The notes: generated by a model not told the origin, from the letters alone. 64,000 nt of DNA from Lachnoclostridium sp. An118 (GCF_002160985.1 NZ_NFLQ01000004.1:1-64000); one strand, 5' to 3'; numbered from the stretch's first letter, positions 25,116-34,736 are shown. Program-made: numbers and translations.

Positions 25116-25893
25116 ACTGATCCAATGCGAAATGCGGAAGTTAAAGCGAAAACACTTTGTATCATTTGTGGTTTTCGCCGCGCTTTTGTTCCCAATTCCG
25201 TTTACAGCTCTTGTGCTGGCCGGAAGTGTGGGAAACTTTACCGGTTTTGAAGCGGTTTTTGGCCTGCTGGCAACTATGGGGATGCCGATTATGCTTCCTG
25301 CCGTTTTAGGGATCATTGCAGCTATGTTGTTTTTCATGGAGCGTGATAATGACACTTTGAAAAACTTACGCACGATCCCCGTTTCCCCAATTAAAATTGC
25401 CACGGCAAAAATTACTTTACTTTACATTTTAGGTCTGATTTTTGCTGTTGCTACAATGCTTTCTTCGATGGTTGGTGGGCTGATTGCTGGAAGTGAGCTG
25501 ACGAACATTGGAGAGAACTTCGGTATTGCAATTATCACCACATTACTTTATACAACAAGTATTCTGCCGGTTGTCATTGCGATTGTTGGGTTTAATCGTT
25601 CTTATATTTTTTCGGTCATCTTAACTTTTTTCTATACGATGTTTGACTTTATGCTTGCGTATGGAGGGATGTTTGCGACCACAGATCCTATGATGCGGCT
25701 TCTGACAAGTATCATGCCAGCGCCAATTATTTATCGCTGGCAGGCTTCCCAGTTTGTTGATCCCGGAACACCTGCCTATTCGGTGATGGAACCCTATTTT
25801 CTTCCCCTGTGGCTTGTTGTGTTAACTGTCGTTATTATAGGAGCGCTGTCTTGTCTGGCGATTGTTAGAATTTATAATAAGCGGGAAAGTTGA
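25108..25893 (+). CDS. ABC-2 type permease 1
   Basis: Integral membrane subunit with six hydrophobic segments (for example FVVFAALLFPIPFTALVL and LPAVLGIIAAMLFFME). A TTG start at 25108 (GGGGGTGAGGGGA upstream) gives an N-terminus LLKLIQCEMRKLKRKHF typical of lantibiotic-immunity permeases; GTG 25099 is an alternative. It overlaps the ATPase stop. It forms the channel with the next protein. Confidence 0.85.
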   Translation: MLKLIQCEMRKLKRKHFVSFVVFAALLFPIPFTALVLAGSVGNFTGFEAVFGLLATMGMPIMLPAVLGIIAAMLFFMERDNDTLKNLRTIPVSPIKIATAKITLLYILGLIFAVATMLSSMVGGLIAGSELTNIGENFGIAIITTLLYTTSILPVVIAIVGFNRSYIFSVILTFFYTMFDFMLAYGGMFATTDPMMRLLTSIMPAPIIYRWQASQFVDPGTPAYSVMEPYFLPLWLVVLTVVIIGALSCLAIVRIYNKRES

Positions 25894-25905
25894 GGTGTGA
25901 AGAAA

Positions 25906-26700
25906 ATGGTAAATATCATAAAAACAGAGTTTTATAAAATGAAGCGGTATTCCGTAATCTGGATTGGAGTGGCGACAATGCTTACCGTCGTGCTGCTTTC
26001 CCGATTTATGGCAACGGCCTCTGATGGAGCAAGCCACACACTGATAAACTTTTCTTCCAGTGTGATTTGGAACAATTTGGTGCTGATATATCCAGCAACG
26101 ATTACATTGATTGCCGGTTATATCATTGACCGTGAGCGAACGGATGATACCTTAAAGAATATCCTTACAATTCCTGTTTCTTTCCGTAAAATGCTGATTG
26201 GAAAACTGATTGCTGTTGGCTGCATGGCGATAGCACTGTCTGTTATTGAGTTTGGATTTACAATTTTGGTTTTCTTTGCAAGCAGCTTCCCCGGATTTTC
26301 CGTAGGTGTTGCAGTAAATGTGTTGCTTCAAATGATCGGGATCAATTTGATTTCCTATATTGCGGTTATGCCCATTATTACCTTTACTGCACAGAGAAGC
26401 GGTAGCTTTATGCCTGGGGTTGGTTTTGTTTTCTTTTACGGTTTTGTTGGCATGATGGCATCCGGCCACGGGTTACGCGACCTTTATCCAATTACAGCGG
26501 GCCTCACTCTAATTGGTTATCAGGATGGAAGTGGTGATCCCACAGGAAGTATTTTCTTGAGTATAGCATCTATCTTTTTTATGCTGGTTGTAACATCTAT
26601 CCTTGTGTCAACGCCAAGAAATCGTGAGGGAAAGGCTATCAAGAAAAAGAATAATAGTTCTGGTAAAAGGGTTCACAAAAGACATCACGGTACTAGGTAG
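25906..26700 (+). CDS. ABC-2 type permease 2
   Basis: About 264 aa with six predicted membrane helices. It starts MVNIIKTEFYKMKRYSVIWIG, then PATITLIAGYIIDRERTDDT, the cytoplasmic-loop motif shared with its partner (FFMERDNDTLKNLRTIPVS). Start ATG 25906 after GAGGTG; GTG 25897 is also in frame. It ends with a Lys/Arg-rich cytoplasmic tail. Heterodimer partner of permease 1. Confidence 0.85.
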   Translation: MVNIIKTEFYKMKRYSVIWIGVATMLTVVLLSRFMATASDGASHTLINFSSSVIWNNLVLIYPATITLIAGYIIDRERTDDTLKNILTIPVSFRKMLIGKLIAVGCMAIALSVIEFGFTILVFFASSFPGFSVGVAVNVLLQMIGINLISYIAVMPIITFTAQRSGSFMPGVGFVFFYGFVGMMASGHGLRDLYPITAGLTLIGYQDGSGDPTGSIFLSIASIFFMLVVTSILVSTPRNREGKAIKKKNNSSGKRVHKRHHGTR

Positions 26701-26802
26701 CCTGTTACGAAAAGAATAATTATCGTGTGTGGCATTATTGCCCCTGTTTTTCCACTTTCAAAGTCGGAAGTAAAAAAGAAAACATATAGGAGGAATTTTT
26801 AA

Positions 26803-27144
26803 ATGAAGTCCCAAAAAGCCGTTATAGGCATTGTTGCAGCAATATTGGTGGTTCTCTGTATGGGTTTAGCATTTCTGGCGACCAAGAATGAAGATTATTA
26901 TACGCAAATTGATAATAGATGGGTACAGGAGATTGCACCACATGGGGCAATGAATTATAAATACACGTTGGCGGCTTACGACGAGAATGGAAATGAAAAG
27001 GACGTAGTATTTGAAACGAGCCGTGTTTTGACCGATCAAGCGTTTCTTTGCCTGAAAGTCAACTTTATCCGAGGTGTTGTAACATGGGCGGAAGTAGAAT
27101 ATGAGGAGTTACCCGCAGAGGTTCAGCAGTATTACAGCGAATAG
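26803..27144 (+). CDS. YxeA-family protein (DUF1093)
   Basis: 113 aa with an N-terminal membrane or signal segment (AVIGIVAAILVVLCMGLAFLA) and the family pattern YYTQIDNRWVQEIAP...NYKYTLAAYDENGNEK, probably an extracytoplasmic OB-like domain. YxeA proteins often accompany peptide-sensing two-component/ABC loci, as here. The ATG follows AGGAGGAATTTTTAA. Exact function unknown. Confidence 0.85.
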   Translation: MKSQKAVIGIVAAILVVLCMGLAFLATKNEDYYTQIDNRWVQEIAPHGAMNYKYTLAAYDENGNEKDVVFETSRVLTDQAFLCLKVNFIRGVVTWAEVEYEELPAEVQQYYSE

Positions 27145-27289
27145 TGCAGCAGCCCCTATTTCCGGCTCGGCAGCCTCCACGGTCATAACCTCTGTGCCAG
27201 TGCCTTGTGTGAGTCATAGCTTACATACCACGAGTGGAAAAGCAAGGCTTTTGAGAAAAAGATTAGCTACTTACTCAATAAAAGCGCAT

Positions 27290-27434
27290 GGATGCCATGC
27301 TGCCCCGCATGATGGAGGCGGCGGGCGTCACCGAGGAACTGAAAGCCCGTGACCCCATGCGTTGGGTGGGCTGATGAACATGCTGAGAGCGCAGGCGGAG
27401 GAAACTATTTTTCAAGAGTTGATTTACGCATAAA
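27290..27434 (+). pseudogene. TnpV remnant (C-terminal fragment, frameshifted)
   Basis: Reading from about 27297, MLPRMMEAAGVTEELKARDP is followed by MRWVG, a one-base frameshift, then LMNMLRAQAEETIFQELIYA and a stop. This is the C-terminal pattern of transposon-encoded TnpV proteins of Tn4451-like elements. No start or N-terminal half is intact. It marks an old transposon end between two cargo units; the rest of 27145-27511 shows no gene. Confidence 0.65.
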
Positions 27435-27512
27435 AATCGCTTTACAAGAGCCGGAATGTTGTGAAGGGCAACAAATCCGGCTCTTGATTTTTCTCACCTC
27501 CAGATTTTGGCC

Positions 27513-27568
27513 TTGACAAATCATTTTGCAGGAGTATAATGATAACTAAGTTAGCATACGCTGTTATC
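27513..27568 (+). promoter_or_regulatory. Promoter and operator of the second TetR gene
   Basis: TTGACA (27513-27518), 16 nt, TATAAT (27535-27540), followed at once by GATAACTAAG...TTAGCATAC...GTTATC (27541-27568). The outer GATAAC/GTTATC arms and the TTAGCATAC core recur at 28243-28283 before the ABC genes. Confidence 0.8.
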
Positions 27569-27591
27569 ACAATACGAAGGGAGGCGAGATT

Positions 27592-28212
27592 GTGGCAGTT
27601 GGAACATACGAAATTACTCACGAAAGAATTATGGAGAGTGGACGGACACTTTTTCTGAAAAATGGCTATGAGCGTACAAATCTACGCGAGCTTTGCAAGG
27701 GAGCAGGTATTACAACAGGGGCATTTTACCGACATTTTGAAGATAAAGAAGCGTTATTTGCCGCTTTGGTCGATCCGGCTATCAAAGGGCTGAAAGAGAG
27801 ATATGATGCAGCCGGTGATAAATGCTTTGATTTCGTATCCGTTGAAAATATCAGTCAACTTTGGTCTGTGTCGATTGATACAATGGCTGAGTTCATTCGG
27901 TATATCTTTAAGAATTTTGACGCTTTCAAACTTCTTCTCCGCTGTTCTGATGGGACGAAATATGTTGACTTTACCGACTGGATGGTAGAGAAAGAAGTTG
28001 AGGACTCGCTAAAACTATATGAAGTGTTGGAACAAAAGAATATTTCTTTTCATAAATTGACAGTCAAAGAGATGCATATGTTATATCACTCTTACTATTC
28101 CTGCATCTTTGAAACTGTGCTACACGATTATACAGAGGAAGAAGCTCTGCAATGTACGAATACTTTAGCAAAGTTTTTCACGGCTGGCTGGCGTGAGGCG
28201 CATGGCCTTTGA
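27592..28212 (+). CDS. TetR-family regulator of the ABC/ECF locus
   Basis: 206 aa from GTG 27592 (GAAGGGAGGCGAGATT upstream). N-terminal HTH: RIMESGRTLFLKNGYERTNL then LCKGAGITTGAFYRHFEDKE. The C-terminal domain is the TetR_C-like bundle. The same GATAAC...GTTATC operator stands before its own gene and before the ABC exporter pair, so it probably represses both. Confidence 0.92.
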   Translation: MAVGTYEITHERIMESGRTLFLKNGYERTNLRELCKGAGITTGAFYRHFEDKEALFAALVDPAIKGLKERYDAAGDKCFDFVSVENISQLWSVSIDTMAEFIRYIFKNFDAFKLLLRCSDGTKYVDFTDWMVEKEVEDSLKLYEVLEQKNISFHKLTVKEMHMLYHSYYSCIFETVLHDYTEEEALQCTNTLAKFFTAGWREAHGL

Positions 28213-28242
28213 TTTTTCAAAGGTCCATTTTTTTGAGCGAAT

Positions 28243-28283
28243 GATAACTTAGTTTGCACAACTTGTTAGCATACTTTGTTATC
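28243..28283 (+). promoter_or_regulatory. Second TetR operator, upstream of the ABC pair
   Basis: GATAACTTAG...TTAGCATACTT...GTTATC mirrors the operator at 27541-27568, with about 13 extra bases between the halves. It lies 73 bp before the ABC start. Confidence 0.7.
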
Positions 28284-28355
28284 TTATGTCTGGCTGCTAT
28301 ATTTTTTTAATATATGGTTAGCAAAACCTAACTTCATTTTTAAGGAGGTAGTCAC

Positions 28356-30110
28356 ATGGAGAACAAAAATGAGCAAAGCACAGCTTCAAGTCTATTGCGC
28401 TTTGCAGGCCAGTACAAAGGCAGATACATCCTGTCAATTTTTCTTTCCGTACTGGGCGTTGCTTCGGGCCTTGTTCCGTATTATGCTGCGGCTCAAATGC
28501 TAATTGGGCTGATCGGCACAGAACGAGATTTCTCGTTCTATATTCTTTGGGGAATTGTTGCTATGGTGGGTTATCTGGCGAAATCTACGTTCGCTATTCT
28601 TTCAACAAGCGTTTCCCATACGGCAACTTTCCTTGCGCTTCGGGATATACGAAAGCAAATCGTTGATAAACTTTCCCGTATGCCGATGGGAACACTTCTC
28701 AATACACCATCGGGACAGTTGAAAGATACGCTGGTTGACCGTGTGGAAGGACTGGAGACCCCATTGGCTCATCTGCTGCCGGAAATGTCAGCAAATGTAT
28801 TGGTGCCGATTTTCATTGTCATTTACCTGTTCGTGCTTGATTGGCGTATGGCATTGATCTCTCTTATCACGATCCCGGTAGGCATGGCATTTATGGCAAC
28901 GATTTTGAAAACCTATCCGCAGCAGTATGAGGGATCGGTAAAAATCAATCAGCGAATGAACAATGCTGTTGTCGAGTATGTGAATGGTATTGAGGTTATC
29001 AAGGCATTTAATCAAAGCGCCGCTTCTTATGGAAAGTATTCGGATGCTGTCCGTGACAACGCCGATTATTTCTATAAATGGATGAAAAGCTGCCAATGGG
29101 CAATGGCGGCGTACAATGCCATCTGTCCTGCCGTTCTGATTACCGTACTTCCCGCAGGCGTTTTGTTCTATGCTGCCGGAAGTATTACGGCCGCAAATCT
29201 GATTACCATTATCATCCTGTCCCTTGGCATTGTCGGACCACTGATTGCCGCATCAAATTTTGCAGATAGTCTCGGCATGGTTGGCACTGTTGTAAATGAG
29301 ATTGCTGCCTTACTGGATAGTCCTGAACTGGTACGGCCTACGCAGACAGTACCCTTGCATAGACAGGAAATCCAGCTAAATGATGTTTCATTCTCTTACA
29401 ACGATGACGGAGACAACGCGATTAAGCATATTAACCTTACCATCAAGCCGGGAACTGTCACCGCCCTTGTGGGGCCATCCGGTTCCGGCAAGTCTACCAT
29501 CACAAAGCTAATTGCTGGTTTTTGGGATGTAGGTTCGGGTTCTATTACTCTTGACGGAAAAGACTTGCGGACAATTCCTCAAAAGCAGCTTGCGGATCAG
29601 ATTGCTTATGTGTCACAGGATAATTATTTATTCGATGATACTATCCGGGAGAACATCCGTATGGGCCGCCTTTCTGCATCTGACGCAGAGGTTGAGGAGG
29701 CTGCAAAAGCTGCGGGGTGTGATGCTTTTATCCGAAGTCTTGAAAATGGCTATGACACAAATGTTGGTGGAGCCGGAGGGCATCTTTCAGGCGGGGAACG
29801 TCAACGCATTGCTATCGCCCGCGCCATGTTAAAAAACGCACCGATTGTTATTCTGGATGAAGCGACTGCCTACATCGACCCCGAAAATGAAGCTGTTGTC
29901 CAACAGGCCGTGAGCAAGCTGGTTGCAGGCAAGACACTGATTATTATTGCCCATCGTCTCTCTACCATTACAGACTCGGATACGATTGTTGTTATGAAAG
30001 ATGGCTGTATTTCTGACATGGGCACTCACGATGAACTGCTGAAGAAGTCGCCACTTTATAAGGAAATGTGGCAGGCGCACATTGGAGCAAAGGATGGTGA
30101 GAAAGTATGA
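28356..30110 (+). CDS. ABC transporter, fused permease-ATPase (half-transporter 1)
   Basis: 584 aa. An N-terminal six-helix type-I exporter fold (about 20-310) and C-terminal ATPase: Walker A LVGPSGSGKSTITKL, signature HLSGGERQRIAIARA, Walker B APIVILDEATAYIDPE, switch His in IIAHRLSTI. The ATG follows AAGGAGGTAGTCAC. Coupled to half-transporter 2 by an ATGA overlap, so a heterodimer. Together with the ECF genes downstream, the arrangement resembles YbtP/YbtQ- or equibactin-type metallophore transport. Confidence 0.93.
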   Translation: MENKNEQSTASSLLRFAGQYKGRYILSIFLSVLGVASGLVPYYAAAQMLIGLIGTERDFSFYILWGIVAMVGYLAKSTFAILSTSVSHTATFLALRDIRKQIVDKLSRMPMGTLLNTPSGQLKDTLVDRVEGLETPLAHLLPEMSANVLVPIFIVIYLFVLDWRMALISLITIPVGMAFMATILKTYPQQYEGSVKINQRMNNAVVEYVNGIEVIKAFNQSAASYGKYSDAVRDNADYFYKWMKSCQWAMAAYNAICPAVLITVLPAGVLFYAAGSITAANLITIIILSLGIVGPLIAASNFADSLGMVGTVVNEIAALLDSPELVRPTQTVPLHRQEIQLNDVSFSYNDDGDNAIKHINLTIKPGTVTALVGPSGSGKSTITKLIAGFWDVGSGSITLDGKDLRTIPQKQLADQIAYVSQDNYLFDDTIRENIRMGRLSASDAEVEEAAKAAGCDAFIRSLENGYDTNVGGAGGHLSGGERQRIAIARAMLKNAPIVILDEATAYIDPENEAVVQQAVSKLVAGKTLIIIAHRLSTITDSDTIVVMKDGCISDMGTHDELLKKSPLYKEMWQAHIGAKDGEKV

Positions 30111-31849
30111 TAAGCGTATTCAAAAAGATTTGGATGTTCGCAAATGAAGAACAAAAGAACATCAAAAAATCAATCGGGTTGGGTCTGTTGAACGCTATTT
30201 TCCATGCGCTTCAACTTTATGCGATCTTTGTTGTTCTTGCAGCACTTGTGACGGGTAATGTCGGACAAAATACGGCCATTGGAGCCGTAGGACTAATGCT
30301 TGTCAGCATTGTCGGGAAAATCATTACACAATACTACTCTCAATTACAACGTGTTCATGCGGGCTACTTTATGGCTGCCGGGAAGCGTATTCAGATTGGA
30401 GACAAGCTGAAAGTTGTCCCGATGGGCTATTTCAATCAGAACAGCCTCGGTAATATAACCGCAGTTGCAACGACGATATTAAGCGATGTTGAAACAACGG
30501 CTCCCGTGGTGCTGGTTACTACTCTTGGCGGATTTATCAATGCTATTGTTTTTGCGATTGTTATTTTGTTGTTTGACTGGCGGATCGGTCTGTTAGTGGT
30601 TGCTGCGATGCTCCTGTTTTTGTGGGTCACTTCCATGATGGAGAAGCGCACACGCCGTAATGCTCCATTGCGTCAGGCGGCCCAGGAAACATTGGTGTCT
30701 GCCGCACTGGAGACAATTCAGGGCATGAGCGTTGTAAAAGCGTTCAACCTAAACCGCGACAAAAATAAGCGTATGGAGCAGGCGATTGATAATAGCTGTA
30801 AGGAAAATGCCAGCATGGAAAAATCCATGTCCCCGTATCTCTGGTTCCAGCAGGTTATCCTTGATCTGTTTAGTGTTGCAATAATGCTCTTATCTGCTTA
30901 CTTCTTTCTTCAAGACACAATGCCGTTGGCGTACTGTCTGATGATGATTGTTGCCTCTTTTATGATTTTTGGAGAACTGAAAAGTGCTGGGAGTGGTATG
31001 GCAACACTTCGTCTGACGGAAGTTTCTATTGACAGAGCAAATGAGTTGGATGAAGTGCCGGTTATGGGTGAAGGGAATGTTGATAAAGCTCCCGTTTCCC
31101 ATACCATCAAATTTCAAAATGTTCACTTTGCCTATGAGAAGCGGACAATTCTGGATGGAGTGAATTTCACGATTCCAGACCGTACTATGACCGCCATTGT
31201 CGGCCCATCTGGTTCTGGAAAAACAACAATCTGCAATTTGATTGCGCGATTTTGGGATGTAAACAGCGGACGAGTAATGATAGGTGGGCAGGATGTGAGA
31301 GCCTATACACTTTCAGAACTGATGTCGAACATCAGCATGGTTTTTCAAAATGTGTATCTTTTCGCAGATACGATTGAAAACAATATCAAATTTGGAAAGC
31401 CAGACGCCACCCATGAAGAAGTTGTTGAAGCAGCCCGAAAGGCGTGTTGTGATGATTTTATTTCTGCCCTGCCCGATGGATACAATACTTTAATCGGTGA
31501 GGGCGGCGCATCACTCTCTGGCGGTGAAAAACAGCGCCTTTCTATCGCCCGCGCCATGCTGAAAGATGCCCCTATTGTCATTTTTGATGAAGCTACCGCA
31601 AATGTCGATCCAGAAAATGAGGATCGCTTGCAGGCAGCAATCGAAGAATTGACCAAAGACAAGACTATTATTATGATTGCCCACCGCCTCAAAACGGTAC
31701 GAAACGCCGACCAGATCCTTGTGGTTAGCGGCGGTCATATTGTGCAGCAGGGCAAGCACGATGATCTGATACAGCAGAAAGGCATTTATGCTGACTTTGT
31801 CAGCGGCAGAAAACAAGCCATCGGCTGGAAACTTGGTATAAACAATTAA
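30107..31849 (+). CDS. ABC transporter, fused permease-ATPase (half-transporter 2)
   Basis: 580 aa with the same architecture as its partner. Walker A IVGPSGSGKTTICNL, signature SLSGGEKQRLSIARA, Walker B APIVIFDEATANVDPE and MIAHRLKTV. The permease part contains QGMSVVKAFNLNRDKNKR, the conserved loop of this family. Start ATG 30107 overlaps the previous stop. Likely metallophore- or peptide-related; direction of transport cannot be told from sequence alone. Confidence 0.93.
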   Translation: MISVFKKIWMFANEEQKNIKKSIGLGLLNAIFHALQLYAIFVVLAALVTGNVGQNTAIGAVGLMLVSIVGKIITQYYSQLQRVHAGYFMAAGKRIQIGDKLKVVPMGYFNQNSLGNITAVATTILSDVETTAPVVLVTTLGGFINAIVFAIVILLFDWRIGLLVVAAMLLFLWVTSMMEKRTRRNAPLRQAAQETLVSAALETIQGMSVVKAFNLNRDKNKRMEQAIDNSCKENASMEKSMSPYLWFQQVILDLFSVAIMLLSAYFFLQDTMPLAYCLMMIVASFMIFGELKSAGSGMATLRLTEVSIDRANELDEVPVMGEGNVDKAPVSHTIKFQNVHFAYEKRTILDGVNFTIPDRTMTAIVGPSGSGKTTICNLIARFWDVNSGRVMIGGQDVRAYTLSELMSNISMVFQNVYLFADTIENNIKFGKPDATHEEVVEAARKACCDDFISALPDGYNTLIGEGGASLSGGEKQRLSIARAMLKDAPIVIFDEATANVDPENEDRLQAAIEELTKDKTIIMIAHRLKTVRNADQILVVSGGHIVQQGKHDDLIQQKGIYADFVSGRKQAIGWKLGINN

Positions 31850-31901
31850 AGTTTTGCGCCGCAACTGCGGTTCAAATAAAAATTCAAAGGAGGATTTCAT
31901 A

Positions 31902-32486
31902 ATGGAATCGAAAAAATTAAAGGCAAAAGACCTTATCAACGTGGGTATCTACACGGCTATCTACATTGTCATTTTCTTTGTCGTTGGAATGCTCAACGCA
32001 ATCCCGGTACTGTATCCGTTTCTCTACATCCTGATCCCGTTGATCTCCGGCATCCCGTTCATGCTGTTTCTAACCAAAACGGACAAATTCGGCATGGTTA
32101 CGATTATGTCCATTATCTGCGGCGTGTTCTGGTTCCTGATGGGATATACCTGGACTGCTATTGTCGGCTATGTGGTTTTCGGTATTATTGCCGATTTGGT
32201 CTTGCGGGCCGGAAAGTACAAGAGCTTCAAAATTGATGTCATTGGTTTCTGGCTGTTTTCCTGCGGAATGATTGGTTGTCAGGCCCCTATGTGGGTAATG
32301 GCAGATACATACATGGCTGGAATTGAGCAGTCTATGGGCGCACAGTACGCAAGCGAACTGGCCCGCTATATGCCGTCTTGGATGGGAATTGCCGCGATTG
32401 CAATTATCTTTGTAGGCGCACTGTTGGGTTCTCTGCTGGGGCACAAGATGTTGAAAAAGCACTTTGAGAGAGCGGGCATTGTCTAA
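31902..32486 (+). CDS. MptD-type ECF transporter substrate-binding (S) component
   Basis: 194 aa, about six membrane helices (IYTAIYIVIFFVVGMLNAI; PFLYILIPLISGIPFMLFL and others). The start DLINVGIYTAIYIVIFF and VFWFLMGYT match the Trep_Strep/MptD family. ATG 31902 has AAAGGAGGATTTCATA. Coupled to the T component by a TAATG overlap. It binds the transported ligand in an ECF importer; in this context perhaps a metal chelate. Confidence 0.85.
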   Translation: MESKKLKAKDLINVGIYTAIYIVIFFVVGMLNAIPVLYPFLYILIPLISGIPFMLFLTKTDKFGMVTIMSIICGVFWFLMGYTWTAIVGYVVFGIIADLVLRAGKYKSFKIDVIGFWLFSCGMIGCQAPMWVMADTYMAGIEQSMGAQYASELARYMPSWMGIAAIAIIFVGALLGSLLGHKMLKKHFERAGIV

Positions 32487-33211
32487 TGGAAAAGTACGAG
32501 GCTTATCAACCACCAAAACGGAAAGGGTTTTATCTTGACCCGCGCACAAAAATCCTGTTCATGGCATTTGTAACAACGCTGATGTTCTTTGTATATGAGA
32601 ACCTTGCGATGGATGCTGTTGTGGCGATAATCCCATTGACCTTACTGCTTATAAACCGTCAGGTGCGGACGGCCCTCATTTATGGAGGGCTGTTCGCTCT
32701 GGCGCTGGTAGCAAAGCTCACGCAAGGTATGTATGTGCTGCCGGACATTTTGAATATGATTTCCGTTCTGCTCATCGCAATGGTTATCCGGCTTTTCCCT
32801 ATCTTCATGCTGGGGTATTACATCATTGAGTCTACAAAGACTGATGAATTTGTTGCCGCTATGGAAAAATGGCATATTCCGGAGGCGTTCATTATTCCTA
32901 TATCTGTTGTGTTTCGGTTTATTCCCACACTCGGAGAGGAGTCGGCCGCTATTACAGATGCAATGCGTATGCGCGGTATCCAATTTGGCACGAAAAAATT
33001 TTGGCAAGCTCCCACTGCAATCCTTGAATACCGCATTATCCCTCTGATGATGTCTGTTGTAAAAATCGGTGATGAACTATCCGCTGCGGCATTGACAAGG
33101 GGGCTGGGCGGTCTAAAACATAGGACAACAATTGCAAATATCGGATTTACTTTTTACGATGCTATTATCGCTATATTGTCGGCGGCCTTGCTAATATGGG
33201 CGCTTTTGTAG
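32486..33211 (+). CDS. ECF transporter transmembrane (T) component
   Basis: 241 aa integral membrane protein. LDPRTKILFMAFVTTLMFF at the N-terminus and the two Arg-Gly coupling motifs AITDAMRMRGIQFG and AALTRGLGGLKHR, which touch the ATPases, are characteristic of EcfT. It links the S component to the dual-ATPase protein encoded next. Confidence 0.9.
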   Translation: MEKYEAYQPPKRKGFYLDPRTKILFMAFVTTLMFFVYENLAMDAVVAIIPLTLLLINRQVRTALIYGGLFALALVAKLTQGMYVLPDILNMISVLLIAMVIRLFPIFMLGYYIIESTKTDEFVAAMEKWHIPEAFIIPISVVFRFIPTLGEESAAITDAMRMRGIQFGTKKFWQAPTAILEYRIIPLMMSVVKIGDELSAAALTRGLGGLKHRTTIANIGFTFYDAIIAILSAALLIWALL

Positions 33212-33225
33212 GGAGGTGTGTGTTC

Positions 33226-34695
33226 TTGATTGAATTTCAAAATGTCACTTTTACCTATCAAAGCACCGAAAGGGAAAGCGGTGTCTATAACCTGAATTTC
33301 ACAATACCTGATGGACAGGTCGTGTTGCTTTGCGGAGAGTCTGGCTGTGGCAAAACGACACTCACCAGATTGATTAACGGTCTTGCGCCAGAATACTACG
33401 ATGGGCAGCTTTCAGGAGAAGTCCTTATAAATGGGAAAAATACAGCTAAGACGCCCTTATACGAACTCTCAAAAATTGTTGGTTCCGTATTTCAAAATCC
33501 CCGGTCACAGTTTTTTACAGTGGACACAACGGGCGAAATTGCGTTTGGCTGCGAAAATATTGGCTTGCCTAAAGAAGAAATTTATAAAAGGATCGGTCAG
33601 GTGTCCGGCGAATTAAAAATCCACAAACTATTGGATCGTAGTCTGTTCGCATTGTCAGGCGGTGAAAAACAAAAGATTGCCTGTGCATCCGTTTCTGCGA
33701 TGGAGCCAGAAATCATTGTGCTGGATGAGCCATCCTCAAACCTCGATGTGGCTACGATTGCCGATCTGAGAGAAGTTGTGGCGAAATGGAAAGCAATGGG
33801 CAAAACGATTATCGTAGCAGAACATCGCCTGTACTATCTTATGGGGGTGGCAGATCGGGTTGTCTATTTGAAAGAGGGTCGGATTGCCAAAGATGTGTCC
33901 GCTGTGGATTTTGGAAATCTGTCAGAAGCCCAGCTTCAGAAAATGGGACTACGTTCTCTGCATCCGACTTTTACATCAGAGATACCTGTAACTCCGATGA
34001 ATGACGAAACTATTAGTTTAACCGATTTTCGTTTTTCCTATGGACGAAACGAAACTATAAATATACCTCAGCTCTCTATACCACGGGGCGCTATCGTAGG
34101 AGTGCTGGGGGATAATGGAGCCGGAAAAACCACTTTTGCCAAATGCTTGTGTGGATTAGAAAAATCGGCAACTGGTGTCTTGCAGATTGGTGGCGATAAC
34201 TTAAATGCAAAACAGCGTATTCATAAATGCTACATGGTCATGCAGGATGTCAACCACCAGCTATTTACCGAAAGCGTGGAGGATGAAATTTTACTTAGTT
34301 TGCCTGGAGAGGACGAGGGTGCAGACAAACAACAGGCAGAGAAAATCTTATCAAATCTAAAACTGTTGCAATTCAGAAATCTACACCCTATGTCCCTTTC
34401 GGGCGGACAGAAACAACGTGTGGCCATTGGCAGTGCGATTGCGTCTGATAAGGAAGTGCTTGTTTTTGACGAGCCGACAAGTGGGCTGGATTATCACCAC
34501 ATGATCGAAGTTGCTACAAACCTAATAGCATTGAGCAAGATGGGAAAAACACTTTTCATTATAACGCATGATCCAGAACTGATTGCTCAATGTTGCAATT
34601 ATTTCATGTTCATAGAGCATGGAAAAATCAAATGGAGCGGCGGATGGACTGCCGATAATCGCCAGCGCCTGCATAACTTCTTTTCCACGATTTAG
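33226..34695 (+). CDS. ECF transporter dual ATPase (two EcfA domains in one chain)
   Basis: Two complete ATPase domains. The first has LCGESGCGKTTLTRL, LSGGEKQKIACAS and IIVLDEPSSNLD; the second has GVLGDNGAGKTTFAKCL, LSGGQKQRVAIGS and VLVFDEPTSGLD. Start taken as TTG 33226, nine nt after GGGAGG; the longer ATG ORF overlaps ecfT without an RBS. Completes an MptD-EcfT-EcfA importer. Confidence 0.9.
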   Translation: MIEFQNVTFTYQSTERESGVYNLNFTIPDGQVVLLCGESGCGKTTLTRLINGLAPEYYDGQLSGEVLINGKNTAKTPLYELSKIVGSVFQNPRSQFFTVDTTGEIAFGCENIGLPKEEIYKRIGQVSGELKIHKLLDRSLFALSGGEKQKIACASVSAMEPEIIVLDEPSSNLDVATIADLREVVAKWKAMGKTIIVAEHRLYYLMGVADRVVYLKEGRIAKDVSAVDFGNLSEAQLQKMGLRSLHPTFTSEIPVTPMNDETISLTDFRFSYGRNETINIPQLSIPRGAIVGVLGDNGAGKTTFAKCLCGLEKSATGVLQIGGDNLNAKQRIHKCYMVMQDVNHQLFTESVEDEILLSLPGEDEGADKQQAEKILSNLKLLQFRNLHPMSLSGGQKQRVAIGSAIASDKEVLVFDEPTSGLDYHHMIEVATNLIALSKMGKTLFIITHDPELIAQCCNYFMFIEHGKIKWSGGWTADNRQRLHNFFSTI

Positions 34696-34736
34696 GAAGT
34701 TCAGACAAGCAAGGACACGAAAGGGGGCGCACTAAG

